Shown piece by piece: positions 34,787 to 43,301 of a DNA stretch of 44,954 bases. Source of the stretch: an uncultured Clostridia bacterium. Its GTDB lineage: Bacteria; Bacillota; Clostridia; Oscillospirales; Ruminococcaceae. A program made the position numbers and the translations under genes. The stretch lies in the NCBI GenBank assembly GCA_944388075.1, contig CALXHI010000007.1:1-44954 (forward strand). Direction: 5' to 3'. The notes beneath the pieces were generated by a model. That model did not search any database. It saw only the letters and a list, made by a program, of their open reading frames with translations, and was not told the origin of the DNA. Numbering within the stretch: the first letter of the stretch is position 1; each line of letters begins with the position of its first letter.

Positions 34787-35263
34787 ATGTTTCACAAAAT
34801 GCGAAGAGCAAAACAGGAATTGCCACAGGCAACATGTCAGAAAATATTGTCACAGGAAAAACGAGGTGTACTGTCGGTCATCGGCGATCAGGGCTATCCG
34901 TACGGCATTCCGATGAATTTTGTATACGACCCGACTGAGCAGATGCTGTATTTTCACTGTGCGAAAGAAGGACATAAGCTGGATGCGATTCGGCGCAATG
35001 CGAAGGTCTGCTTTACGACCTGGGCGATCGATCATCCGGACGAGGACGGCTGGTCGTTTCATGTGGCAAGCGTAATTGCAATGGGATATGCCACGCTGAT
35101 TTCCGATGCCGAATCCATACGGGAGCTGGCATACAAACTCGGCGAAAAATACTTCCCGACCATCGAACACATCGAGCAGACACTCCAAAAGCATGTCAGC
35201 AAGATTTTCATCATCGCCGTCAAAATCGAGCATATGACCGAAAAACTGGTACACGAAAAATAA
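34787..35263 (+). CDS. Pyridoxamine 5'-phosphate oxidase-like flavoprotein
   Basis: The 158-residue split-barrel protein resembles the NimA/PNPOx-like group, which bind FMN or related cofactors and reduce varied substrates. The RGVLSVIGDQGYPYGIPMNF start of the barrel and the LYFHCAKEGHKLDAI segment are characteristic. ATG 34787 has GGAGAA about 8 bp upstream and its own strong promoter. The substrate is unknown. Confidence 0.87.
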   Translation: MFHKMRRAKQELPQATCQKILSQEKRGVLSVIGDQGYPYGIPMNFVYDPTEQMLYFHCAKEGHKLDAIRRNAKVCFTTWAIDHPDEDGWSFHVASVIAMGYATLISDAESIRELAYKLGEKYFPTIEHIEQTLQKHVSKIFIIAVKIEHMTEKLVHEK

Positions 35264-35298
35264 CGCTGTTGCTTGTAAATGAAAGGAATGCAAACCCT

Positions 35299-36135
35299 AT
35301 GGCGCAATACACTCCCCTTTGGGGCAACCATCTCTCCCCACAGCGACGCAGAACCGTAAAAATCCTCACCATTCTGTTTATCGTTGCGTTACTGATTTCA
35401 GTGGGATGGTCGATCATGCTGAACATTTCCCGCCGCTATACCGCATCCATCGATCTTGCGGATGTCAAGATGATTCAACTCGAAAAGCCGGCTGAGGGCG
35501 CACCCTGTGCGGTTGTACACACCACGGTTGGCGACATGACCTTTTTGCTGTATCCGGAGGAAGCACCGCAGGCGGTGGAGAATTTCACCAATCTGGTCGA
35601 GAGCAGCTACTATGACAACACCTATGTGTTTCGTGTGGAGGAAGATGTGTTCTTTGCGGCAGGCTCGCCGAATGCGGACGGCACACTCGCCGAGGGCGCA
35701 TCGGATACGGCTGCGGAATCCGTACCCAGAGAGTTGTCACAAAACCTTTGGCCGCTGCGGGGGGCACTCTGTGCTCTTACCACCAAAGCCGAAGGCGGCT
35801 TTTGGCAGCGTCTGTCCGGCACCCAGGAATATTTCAACGGCAGCCGCTTTCTGGTGCTGGATTCCATCGAGATGACCGATGAAATCGTGGAAGGCTTGCG
35901 TTCGAGCAGCGAAGAGGAAAATCCGGTTGCCGAGGCACTGATTGAACAGGGCGGCATTCCGAATTATGCACAGCAAATGACGATTTTCGGACAGCTAATT
36001 GACGGCTGGGACGTACTGGAAACCATCACCAATGCGCCGCTGACCGGCGAAGAGGATGCCATGCGTCCACAGGAGGATATTCAAATCAAATCTGTCGAAA
36101 TGCAAGCATATACACAAAAAACAGCAGATTCCTGA
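35299..36135 (+). CDS. Membrane-anchored degenerate cyclophilin
   Basis: The 278-residue product has one N-terminal membrane segment (about 22-42) and an extracytoplasmic cyclophilin domain (about 75-265). The region that in active enzymes reads FHRV..QGGDP is here FRVEEDVFFAAGSP, so the first His and the Gln of the active site are lost while the Arg remains. It may be a chaperone without isomerase activity. ATG 35299 has AAAGGA 11 bp upstream; in-frame ATG 35269 has none. A canonical cyclophilin follows 206 bp later. Confidence 0.82.
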   Translation: MAQYTPLWGNHLSPQRRRTVKILTILFIVALLISVGWSIMLNISRRYTASIDLADVKMIQLEKPAEGAPCAVVHTTVGDMTFLLYPEEAPQAVENFTNLVESSYYDNTYVFRVEEDVFFAAGSPNADGTLAEGASDTAAESVPRELSQNLWPLRGALCALTTKAEGGFWQRLSGTQEYFNGSRFLVLDSIEMTDEIVEGLRSSSEEENPVAEALIEQGGIPNYAQQMTIFGQLIDGWDVLETITNAPLTGEEDAMRPQEDIQIKSVEMQAYTQKTADS

Positions 36136-36188
36136 ATCGAATGCTTCCAAAAAAACACAGTAAAATTTCAGAAAAACTTTCATTTCCC

Positions 36189-36217
36189 TTTACAAAAGAA
36201 AATATCTGTGGTATAAT
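36189..36217 (+). promoter_or_regulatory. Promoter of the cyclophilin lipoprotein gene
   Basis: TTTACA (36189-36194) and TATAAT (36212-36217) are separated by 17 bp. An untranslated leader of about 115 nt follows. Confidence 0.8.
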
Positions 36218-36341
36218 AATATAGTCTATGTGCAAATGACGAATTGGCATACATAGTTGCTGCCTCGAAAGCGGATACTATGATATATGAGAACGCCGAT
36301 TCCGCACATGCCCAATACAAACCGATATGAGGAGCGATACC

Positions 36342-37115
36342 ATGCGCAAACATAGAATTTCCCGACCGATTTGTCTGCTTGCAAGCTGTGTACTGGCTGC
36401 CGGCTGCATGATCGGCTGTGACCAGAAAACACCGCAGCTTGAGGATGAGAAGATCCTCAACTTCACTGCCCCCGCAAAAGACGAGGAAATCGTTGTTTTG
36501 ACCATCAAAGATTATGGCGAGGTCAAAATCAAGCTGTTTCCCGAGGAATGCGAAAAGGGCGTTGAGAACTTCAAAAAGCTCGTAGAAAAAGGCTTCTATG
36601 ACGAACTGATTTTCCACCGTGTGGTGAATGATTTCGTCATTCAGGGCGGCGACCCGAAGGGCAACGGTACCGGTGGTGAGGACGCATGGGGCGGCAATGG
36701 CTTTGCCCAGACGATCTCGCCGAATCTCCAGCACTATACCGGTGCTGTGGCATACGCCATCGGCCCCGATAAACTCAACAAGAGCCAGTTCTATATCGTC
36801 ACCGGCGAAGCGATAAGCGATGACTACTTCAAGCAGATGTCCGCGACCTACGGCAAGACCTTCTCTGAGCAGGTACAGAAGATGTACAAGCTGATGGGCG
36901 GTCAGCCGTTCCTCGATAACGGCTATGAGGTTTTTGGTCAGGTTTTTGACGGACTGGAACACTGCCTTGCCATTCAGGAAGTCGAGGTTAACAGCAACGA
37001 TAAGCCCAAATCACCGGTTGTCATTGAGAAAGCCGAAATCGTCAAGTATGACGGTGCAGCCGTGGAATGGATGGATCTGAACGGCAACGTGGTTGACCCG
37101 AATGCTTCCCAATGA
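36342..37115 (+). CDS. Lipoprotein peptidyl-prolyl cis-trans isomerase (cyclophilin)
   Basis: Extracytoplasmic foldase, 257 residues. A lipoprotein signal ends at LAAGC (Cys about 22), followed by a cyclophilin domain (about 48-240) with intact IFHRVVNDFVIQGGDP and GNGTGG. ATG 36342 has GAGGAG 7-8 bp upstream. The domain has an inserted stretch (DDYFKQMSATYGKTF) seen in Firmicutes lipoprotein cyclophilins. It probably helps exported proteins fold on the cell surface. Confidence 0.93.
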   Translation: MRKHRISRPICLLASCVLAAGCMIGCDQKTPQLEDEKILNFTAPAKDEEIVVLTIKDYGEVKIKLFPEECEKGVENFKKLVEKGFYDELIFHRVVNDFVIQGGDPKGNGTGGEDAWGGNGFAQTISPNLQHYTGAVAYAIGPDKLNKSQFYIVTGEAISDDYFKQMSATYGKTFSEQVQKMYKLMGGQPFLDNGYEVFGQVFDGLEHCLAIQEVEVNSNDKPKSPVVIEKAEIVKYDGAAVEWMDLNGNVVDPNASQ

Positions 37116-37215
37116 GAAGCACGCCGTATGTACTCAAATCAGACAGCGAACAGAGAGAATACAACCGCTGTCATCCAACAGGAAGAAGCATCGTGCAGAA
37201 CGAGGAGAGCGAACA

Positions 37216-38526
37216 GTGAAACCAGCAGAACAATTCGTCATTAACGGCGGTCGGCCGCTCCGAGGCAGTGTTGCCATCAGCGGAGCCAAGAATGCAGTCG
37301 TGGCATTGCTGCCGGCTGTGATTTTGGCAGATGAGCCGTGTACGATCGAAAATGTACCGGATATCCGTGACGTTACGATCAGCCTGCAAATTTTAAGCGA
37401 ACTCGGTGCGATCATCGTCAAACGCAGCGAGGGCACATATGAAATCGACGCAACACAGATCAAAGACTGCTGCGTCCCCTATGACCTTGCCAGAAAAATG
37501 CGTGCCTCCTATTATTTCATGGGTGCATTGCTCGGCAGATTCGGTCAGGCAAGGGTTTCGATGCCGGGCGGCTGTCCGCTCGGAGATCGTCCGATTGACC
37601 AGCATCTGAAAGCCTTCCGCAAGCTGGGTGCTGCTTGCAGAGTTGATCGCGGCATGGTGGATATCACCTCCGCCGGACTCAAAGGCGACCGTATTTTCTT
37701 TGATGTGGTGACAGTCGGTGCGACGATGAATGCCATTCTCGCCGCCGTCAAGGCAGAGGGTACGACCATCATCGAGAATGCCGCCAAAGAACCGCATATC
37801 GTAGACTTGGCAAGCTTCCTCAACTCGATGGGTGCGGATATCCGCGGTGCGGGTACGGACACTATCAAAATTCGGGGCGTGCAGTATCTGCGCAGTACGA
37901 GTTACTCGGTCATTCCCGATCAAATCGAAGCGGGTACCTATATGGTTGCCGCAGCTGCCACCAAGGGCGATGTCACACTGACCAATGTCATTCCGAAGCA
38001 TCTGGAATCGATTATCAGCGTAATGGAAAAGATTGGTGTCGGCGTGGAGCAGTTTGACGACAGCGTGCGTGTGTACTACGACAAGCCGCTCGTTAAGACC
38101 AGCATCAAAACCCGTCCCCATCCGGGATTTCCGACGGATATGCAGCCGCAGATTTCCGCTTTGCTCTGCTTAGCGGACGGCACGAGCATGATTATGGAGG
38201 GCGTCTCCGAGCAGCGATTCCAGTATGTGGACGAGCTGCGCCGTATGGGTGCAGATATTCAGGTGGACGGCAAGGTTGCGGTCATTGAGGGTACGGGCAC
38301 ATTGAGTGGTGCACCGGTCAAGGCATGCGATTTGCGTGCCGGTGCAGCACTGATGATTGCCGGACTTGCCGCAACGGGCATCACCTATATCGAGGATATC
38401 TACCACATCGAGCGTGGCTATGCCGACATGGAGGGCAAGCTCCGTGCGCTCGGTGCGGATATTCACAAAGAACCCATCGACCCAAGCGGCGATGAGGTTC
38501 GATCGAACCGTAGTATCTGCGGATAG
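37216..38526 (+). CDS. murA: UDP-N-acetylglucosamine 1-carboxyvinyltransferase
   Basis: First committed step of peptidoglycan precursor synthesis in the cytoplasm. The start is GTG 37216, with GAGGAG 8 bp upstream, giving MKPAEQFVINGG and 436 residues; the open frame before it (from 37093) overlaps the cyclophilin end and looks non-coding. The active-site cysteine is in MPGGCPLGDRP (Cys120), so fosfomycin would be expected to bind. GAKNAVVALLPA and RAGAALMIAGL are conserved. Firmicutes often have two murA copies; this one cannot be told apart here. Confidence 0.96.
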   Translation: MKPAEQFVINGGRPLRGSVAISGAKNAVVALLPAVILADEPCTIENVPDIRDVTISLQILSELGAIIVKRSEGTYEIDATQIKDCCVPYDLARKMRASYYFMGALLGRFGQARVSMPGGCPLGDRPIDQHLKAFRKLGAACRVDRGMVDITSAGLKGDRIFFDVVTVGATMNAILAAVKAEGTTIIENAAKEPHIVDLASFLNSMGADIRGAGTDTIKIRGVQYLRSTSYSVIPDQIEAGTYMVAAAATKGDVTLTNVIPKHLESIISVMEKIGVGVEQFDDSVRVYYDKPLVKTSIKTRPHPGFPTDMQPQISALLCLADGTSMIMEGVSEQRFQYVDELRRMGADIQVDGKVAVIEGTGTLSGAPVKACDLRAGAALMIAGLAATGITYIEDIYHIERGYADMEGKLRALGADIHKEPIDPSGDEVRSNRSICG

Positions 38527-38537
38527 CAGCAAACACG

Positions 38538-38561
38538 CAGGGCGAACTTGTTTTCGCCCTG
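38538..38561. repeat. Inverted repeat after murA
   Basis: CAGGGCGAA (38538-38546) pairs with TTCGCCCTG (38553-38561). The hairpin has no T-run, so it is at best a weak terminator or an mRNA processing/stability element before the next gene. Confidence 0.5.
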
Positions 38562-38589
38562 TTCGCATAACAAAAGAAAGGAGCGTAGG

Positions 38590-39372
38590 ATGGCAAGAAT
38601 CTATCCCCTATTCAGTTCGAGCCGTGGTAATGCGACCTATGTCGGCACGTCCGAGCAAGGCGTTCTGATTGATGCAGGCGTGACCATGCGCAAGCTCGAA
38701 CAAGCAATGACACGCTGCAAGCTGTCGCTGTCTGCGATTCGTGGTATCTTCATCACGCATGACCATTCCGATCATGTCAAAGGGCTGAAGGTGCTGGGGG
38801 AAAAGCTGCAAGTACCAATTTATGCGCAGGACAAGACACTGCGCCATCTGATCGACCAGCAGAGCGTTTCCGAACACGCAAGACTGACCGAACTAAACGG
38901 CCCTGTCACGCTGGCAGGCATTACGCTCCAAGCCTTTGTGACGCCGCATGATACCGTCCAAAGCTGCGGCTTTCGGATTACGATGCCGGACGGACGGGTT
39001 TGTGCGATTTGTACGGATTTGGGGCATATGACCAAAGCGGTGCATGAAGCATTGCAGGGCTGCGATTTGGTATTGATCGAAGCAAACTATGACGATGCCA
39101 TGCTCCGAAACGGCCGCTATCCCCAATATGTCAAATCACGGATTCGGGGCGACCATGGGCATTTGTCCAACAGCGACTGTGCCAAGCTGAGCCGTCAGCT
39201 GATCGAATCGGGTACGACCCGTCTGATTCTCGGGCATTTGAGTCAGGAGAATAACCGTCCGGAGCTGGCAGAACAAGCCGTCGTCGAAGCCCTGCATGGC
39301 TATGTGCGAGGCAAGGATTACTTACTGGAAATCGCAAAGGTCGAAACCACCGGGGAGATGAGCGTGTTTTGA
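38590..39372 (+). CDS. Metallo-beta-lactamase-fold hydrolase, WalJ/YycJ-like
   Basis: The 260-residue metal-dependent hydrolase has THDHSDHVKG (metal-binding HxHxDH), TDLGHM with the bridging Asp, and LGHLSQENN near the end, as in YycJ/WalJ. That family is linked to the WalKR system and to DNA or cell-division coordination. ATG 38590 has AAAGGAG 6-7 bp upstream. Its stop overlaps rlmH, matching the yycJ-rlmH neighbourhood known in Firmicutes; walK and walR are not here. Confidence 0.9.
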   Translation: MARIYPLFSSSRGNATYVGTSEQGVLIDAGVTMRKLEQAMTRCKLSLSAIRGIFITHDHSDHVKGLKVLGEKLQVPIYAQDKTLRHLIDQQSVSEHARLTELNGPVTLAGITLQAFVTPHDTVQSCGFRITMPDGRVCAICTDLGHMTKAVHEALQGCDLVLIEANYDDAMLRNGRYPQYVKSRIRGDHGHLSNSDCAKLSRQLIESGTTRLILGHLSQENNRPELAEQAVVEALHGYVRGKDYLLEIAKVETTGEMSVF

Positions 39373-39845
39373 TGCAGATACGGCTGATTACGGTCGGCAA
39401 ACTGAAAGAAGCATGGCTGCGGGATGCCTTTGCCGAATATGACAAACGGCTCAAACGATACTGCAATCTGCAATGTATCGAGCTGCCCGAATCCCGTCTG
39501 TCCGAACAGCCGACGCAAGCGGAAATTTCTGCCGCACTCGAACAGGAAGCCCATGCGGTTCACGATGCGGTCAAAGGCAAGTGCATCGCCCTGTGCATCG
39601 AGGGAAAAGCACATACCAGCGAACAATTCGCTGCCCTGCTCGAACAGGCAGGCATCGAGGGCAGCAGCACAGTATCCTTTGTCATCGGGAGCAGCTACGG
39701 GCTTTCCGATACGGTCAAGCGGCGTGCGGATATCCGCTTTTCGATGTCGCCGATGACATTCACACATCAGCTGGCACGAGTGCTGCTGATGGAACAGATT
39801 TACCGTGCGTTCCAAATCAATACCGGCGGAAAATATCATAAATAA
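39372..39845 (+). CDS. rlmH: 23S rRNA pseudouridine-1915 N3-methyltransferase
   Basis: SPOUT-family enzyme that methylates pseudouridine 1915 in helix 69 of 23S rRNA. The 157-residue product has the family start MQIRLITVGKLKEAW, the SAM-knot motif FVIGSSYGLSD and the C-terminal MTFTHQLARVLLMEQIYRA. ATG 39372 overlaps the preceding stop (TGATG). Confidence 0.97.
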   Translation: MQIRLITVGKLKEAWLRDAFAEYDKRLKRYCNLQCIELPESRLSEQPTQAEISAALEQEAHAVHDAVKGKCIALCIEGKAHTSEQFAALLEQAGIEGSSTVSFVIGSSYGLSDTVKRRADIRFSMSPMTFTHQLARVLLMEQIYRAFQINTGGKYHK

Positions 39846-39857
39846 GGGGGAATTTGC

Positions 39858-40166
39858 ATGATTTATCCGGAAATTCAAGCAACCGCAGATGCAATCGCCG
39901 AACTCGGCAAGCCGATTCGCATTTACCTCATCAGCCATAAGACCAATCATGCGACCGGCGAACTGAAAAGCTTCAAGCTCGCTATCATCGTATCGGACGA
40001 TACGGCGAATGTATCGGAGCTGGAATGCTATCTGTACACAGTTGTGGACTGCGACTATCCCTATGATTTGGTGCTGTACAAGCAGTCCGAATGGGAAACC
40101 CTGTCGCAGGATAACCGCACCTTTGCATGGTCGATTCGGGAAACAGGGAGCGTGCTGTATGGCTAG
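39858..40166 (+). CDS. Degenerate nucleotidyltransferase-like small protein
   Basis: The 102-residue product has the pattern of a minimal nucleotidyltransferase (MNT) fold: IRIYLIS strand, KLAIIVSDD strand, YDLVLYKQSEWE strand. Active MNT proteins have GS and a DxD pair; here the matching places read LIS and SFKLAII, so catalysis is probably lost. ATG 39858 has AGGGGG about 6 bp upstream. It overlaps the HEPN gene by 8 bp, as in MNT/HEPN pairs. Family assignment is by pattern and context. Confidence 0.6.
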   Translation: MIYPEIQATADAIAELGKPIRIYLISHKTNHATGELKSFKLAIIVSDDTANVSELECYLYTVVDCDYPYDLVLYKQSEWETLSQDNRTFAWSIRETGSVLYG

Positions 40167-40602
40167 AGGATATCGTGATACCGACAGTCGGCGTTATTTC
40201 GATTGGCTGTATTATTCCGCCATCGATTTGCGCTGTGCGGAGCTTATAATTGACGAGCCGCATTGTTATAATATGGTCGCCTTCCACTGCCAGCAGAGCA
40301 TCGAGAAAGGCTTCAAGGGCTTTCTGCTCTGGAAAAAGCACAAGCTCTTTGACGGCCACAACCTGCCATGGCTCTGCAAGCAGGCGATGCAGATCGACGA
40401 CCAGTTCCGGCAATTTCTACCGGCTGCCAGCCGCATCAACCGCTACTACATTGAAGCAAGATATCCGGCTGACTTCCTGCTACAGCTCGATTTGGAGGAT
40501 GCCAAGCAGGCAATTGCCGATACGAAAGAGATCTTACGAGCCATTCAGAGTCTGGTCAAGTTTGATTTCGCAAGCTATCGCCACAAAGCGCCCCGACGCT
40601 GA
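40159..40602 (+). CDS. HEPN domain protein
   Basis: The 147-residue helical protein has the HEPN pattern: FHCQQSIEKGFKGFLLWKK, then HNLPWLC, then RYYIEARYPAD. It lacks the Rx4-6H RNase motif of HEPN toxins and looks like the non-toxic group with the central AEK-type helix. ATG 40159 lies inside the end of the nucleotidyltransferase-like gene, so the two are coupled and probably form a complex. Whether they sense nucleotides or regulate a partner is unknown. Confidence 0.78.
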   Translation: MARGYRDTDSRRYFDWLYYSAIDLRCAELIIDEPHCYNMVAFHCQQSIEKGFKGFLLWKKHKLFDGHNLPWLCKQAMQIDDQFRQFLPAASRINRYYIEARYPADFLLQLDLEDAKQAIADTKEILRAIQSLVKFDFASYRHKAPRR

Positions 40603-40618
40603 GAGAAATGAGGTTCGC

Positions 40619-41245
40619 TTGGAAGAAGAATACAAATGGCAAAGCAGCCCTGACGAGATGGAACAACTGCGGCAGTCGCCGATGGTACAGGTGTACTGTA
40701 CGGAAACCGCCGTGCATACGATGGATGCGGCATACTATGATACGGAAGATGCGCTGTTTCACCGCATTCACGGGGCATTGCGCTTACGGCAGGAGGACGG
40801 CGTATCCATCTGCTGCTTAAAGCAAACCCGAAGTACAACGAATCACTGCGCCCTGCGGGAGGAATATGAAGTGCCTGCCGCCACCATCGAGGAGGGCTTG
40901 CGTCTGCTGCCGGATGTCGGCGCACCGCAATCGCTCTGCGATACAGTTTTGGCACAACCAATCATCGAGCAATGCCGCACGGTCTTTACCCGAACGGCAT
41001 TGACCCTCCATGTGATACAAGACAAACAAGCCTGCACGATGGAGCTGGCATTTGATATCGGCTATTTTCTGCGCAACGGCATGCGTGCCGACTTCAGCGA
41101 GATCGAGCTGGAATACAAAAACGGCGCAACACCGTTATTTCACACATATGCAAGAAAATTAGAGCAGCGCCATGCCCTCATCCCTGAGCCATACTCCAAA
41201 CTGGCTCGTGCCATGGCACTGTCTGGAACAGGAGAATCCATATGA
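40619..41245 (+). CDS. CYTH domain protein
   Basis: Triphosphate-tunnel enzyme family (adenylate cyclase CyaB, thiamine triphosphatase, short-chain polyphosphatase). The 208-residue product starts at TTG 40619 (GAGG about 5 bp upstream) with EEEYKW, the ExExK motif of the tunnel; the first ATG in the area is in another frame. Further tunnel strands appear as LRLRQEDG, LREEYEV and SEIELEYKNG. It starts 16 bp after the HEPN gene and its stop overlaps the mannanase start. The substrate is unknown. Confidence 0.82.
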   Translation: MEEEYKWQSSPDEMEQLRQSPMVQVYCTETAVHTMDAAYYDTEDALFHRIHGALRLRQEDGVSICCLKQTRSTTNHCALREEYEVPAATIEEGLRLLPDVGAPQSLCDTVLAQPIIEQCRTVFTRTALTLHVIQDKQACTMELAFDIGYFLRNGMRADFSEIELEYKNGATPLFHTYARKLEQRHALIPEPYSKLARAMALSGTGESI

Positions 41246-42837
41246 AACACGCCCTTCGTTTGACGGCTGCGGCACTCTCTGCCTGTACGCTGCTGGTCAG
41301 CTGCGACCCACCGGGACTCCCCTACGATATCACCAAATTTCAGGATACCACTGCCCGTAAGGAGTTCAACACGAACCTCGATCTTGACCGTACTGCAAAG
41401 AATGTTTTGCAAGCACCTGCGGATTTTTCGTGGACCGGAGAAGCCGAAGATGCCAAATGCGTCGGCAAGGTTTCGGAAATGAATGTTGAATTTCCGGGCT
41501 TTACCGGCGACAGCTATGTCGGCAACTTCACCTCTCCTGCCGATCAGATCGTATTCACGGTCGAGATTCCCGCCGATGGCGTATACAATCTTGCCTTCAA
41601 CACCTGCGTGGGCTATTCGGAAAGTGAAAAACACAATCCGGTTCTAGTCGATGGCGAACAGGTCGGATCGATCGTCACGCCGATGGGCAAGGAATTTACG
41701 GCAAGCAAGCTCGATGGCGTCTATCTGTCCGCCGGCACGCATGAGATTGCTGCCGGTACCGAATGGGGGTATTATTTCGTGGACAACCTAACCGTCACCG
41801 CCGGTACACCGATTTCCGAATCGGTTTACGAGGTCACCGGCTCGCTCTGCGACCCCGATGCCTTCGACAACAGCAAACGGCTGTACCAGTTCCTCAAGGA
41901 CTGCTACGGTAAGTACACGATTACCGGTCAGTTCTGCGATACCGGCAAATTCGGCAAGGAAATGACGCTGATACACGATGAAACCGGCTATTACCCTGCG
42001 ATGCTCGGCTTGGATATGAGCGAATACACGCCCTCAAGAGTGGAGAAGGGTGCAAGCGGTCAGTCGGTAGACTATGCCAAGGATTTCTATATCAACAATG
42101 GCGGTATCGTCACGATGTGCTGGCACTGGAATGCGCCGACCAAATACCTGCTCGACACAGCCGAACAGCCGTGGTACAAGGGCTTCTATGCCGAAGCCAC
42201 CAACATCAGTCTGGACGCCATCGCCGATGGCAGCGATCCGGAGGGCAAAGACCTGCTGATGGCAGATATCGATGCAATTTGTCAAGCGATGGAGCCGCTG
42301 AAAGAGGCACAGGTTCCGATTCTCTGGCGACCGCTGCATGAGGCCGCCGGCGGCTGGTTCTGGTGGGGAAAGTGCAAGCCCGAATCCTATCTCTGGCTGT
42401 GGAACACACTCTATGACAAAATGGTCAACCAATACGGCCTGCACAACCTGATCTGGGTCTGGAACGGACAGGAGAAGGCATGGTATCCGGGCGACGACAC
42501 GGTCGATATCATCGGCATTGACATCTATGCCGATGCCCACACTTACACATCCCAGAGCAGCACCTTCGCCGATATGATCACTTGGACAGAGACAAACAAA
42601 ATCATCGCCCTGACGGAGAACGGCGTCATGCCCGATCCGGATTTGCTGCAGCGAGATCGTGCAGTCTGGAGTTGGTTTGCGACATGGAGCGGTGATTTCA
42701 TCCACAAGTTCGGCTTGCCGGTGGAGGACTACACCGAATTTTCAATGTGGGACAAGGTCTATCAAAGCGAACACACGCTGACCCTTGAGGAACTCCCCTG
42801 CCTGTGGGATTATCCGATCAAAGAAGCCGCAGAATAA
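41242..42837 (+). CDS. Lipoprotein GH26 beta-mannanase with CBM35-like module
   Basis: Third GH26 enzyme, 531 residues, predicted to be tethered to the outer face of the membrane. The signal ends in LLVSC (lipid-modified Cys21). A CBM35-like module (about 60-188) precedes the GH26 barrel (about 195-520), with acid/base in RPLHEAAG (E367) and nucleophile in ALTENG (E459). No dockerin. ATG 41242 overlaps the CYTH stop (ATGA) with GGAGAA upstream, so an exported enzyme is coupled to a cytoplasmic housekeeping operon. It may trim oligosaccharides released by the dockerin enzymes; this is inference. Confidence 0.93.
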   Translation: MKHALRLTAAALSACTLLVSCDPPGLPYDITKFQDTTARKEFNTNLDLDRTAKNVLQAPADFSWTGEAEDAKCVGKVSEMNVEFPGFTGDSYVGNFTSPADQIVFTVEIPADGVYNLAFNTCVGYSESEKHNPVLVDGEQVGSIVTPMGKEFTASKLDGVYLSAGTHEIAAGTEWGYYFVDNLTVTAGTPISESVYEVTGSLCDPDAFDNSKRLYQFLKDCYGKYTITGQFCDTGKFGKEMTLIHDETGYYPAMLGLDMSEYTPSRVEKGASGQSVDYAKDFYINNGGIVTMCWHWNAPTKYLLDTAEQPWYKGFYAEATNISLDAIADGSDPEGKDLLMADIDAICQAMEPLKEAQVPILWRPLHEAAGGWFWWGKCKPESYLWLWNTLYDKMVNQYGLHNLIWVWNGQEKAWYPGDDTVDIIGIDIYADAHTYTSQSSTFADMITWTETNKIIALTENGVMPDPDLLQRDRAVWSWFATWSGDFIHKFGLPVEDYTEFSMWDKVYQSEHTLTLEELPCLWDYPIKEAAE

Positions 42838-42848
42838 TGAAAGGAAAA

Positions 42849-42880
42849 GAGCTGAGGAAAATCCCTCAGCTCTGTTGTAT
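42849..42880 (+). terminator. Terminator after the lipoprotein mannanase
   Basis: GAGCTGAGG (42849-42857) pairs with CCTCAGCTC (42864-42872) over a 6-nt loop, then a modest T-rich tail (TGTTGTAT). Confidence 0.75.
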
Positions 42881-43019
42881 AAGTGCATAGGATTCATATT
42901 GAGAGAAAGTGCAGCACGATTTAATCCTCATCTAAATCGAAATTACCTGTTAAAATGAGTTTTCTATACACTCCTTTCGCTTTTCTATAATAAAATAATC
43001 CCCCCGACCTATCGTTTTA
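42881..43019. other. Gene-free stretch before the MITE
   Basis: A/T-rich DNA with no supported gene. A TATAAT at 42986-42991 has no good -35 and no gene downstream. Confidence 0.6.
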
Positions 43020-43191
43020 GGCGATACCGCACAAAGATTGTGCGTCAGATGCGTTGTCGATTTTTCGTCAGATGAAACAAAAAGCGCAGAGAATACTCTG
43101 TGTATTTCCAATCGTTTTTTTGTGAAATATGACGAAAAAGTGCAAGCAGATGGCGTGTAAAGCCGTCAGGCGGTCTTTGTGCGGTATTGCT
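43020..43191. mobile_element. MITE-like element with terminal inverted repeats
   Basis: A 170-bp non-coding element. GCGATACCGCACAAAGA (43021-43037) is matched by TCTTTGTGCGGTATTGC (43174-43190), a 17-bp inverted repeat with one mismatch. The interior also has related blocks in opposite orientation (TTTTTCGTCA near 43060-43070; TGACGAAAAA near 43130-43139). TTTTA lies at both borders, a possible target duplication. Related copies are at 22159-22246 and 24116-24148. Open frames across it are not genes. Confidence 0.75.
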
Positions 43192-43301
43192 TTTATTTTA
43201 CCGCTAAAAATGAAAGCCGTCTGCCATGAACCCAAATCACGGCAGGCGGTTACGCTCAATCGCAGCCGAAAAAGAACATATTTCGGTATTTTCTAAACAA
43301 G

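Noticed and set aside
43068..43259. 63-codon minus-strand open frame
   Set aside because: It is contained mostly in the MITE-like element and has no ribosome-binding site.
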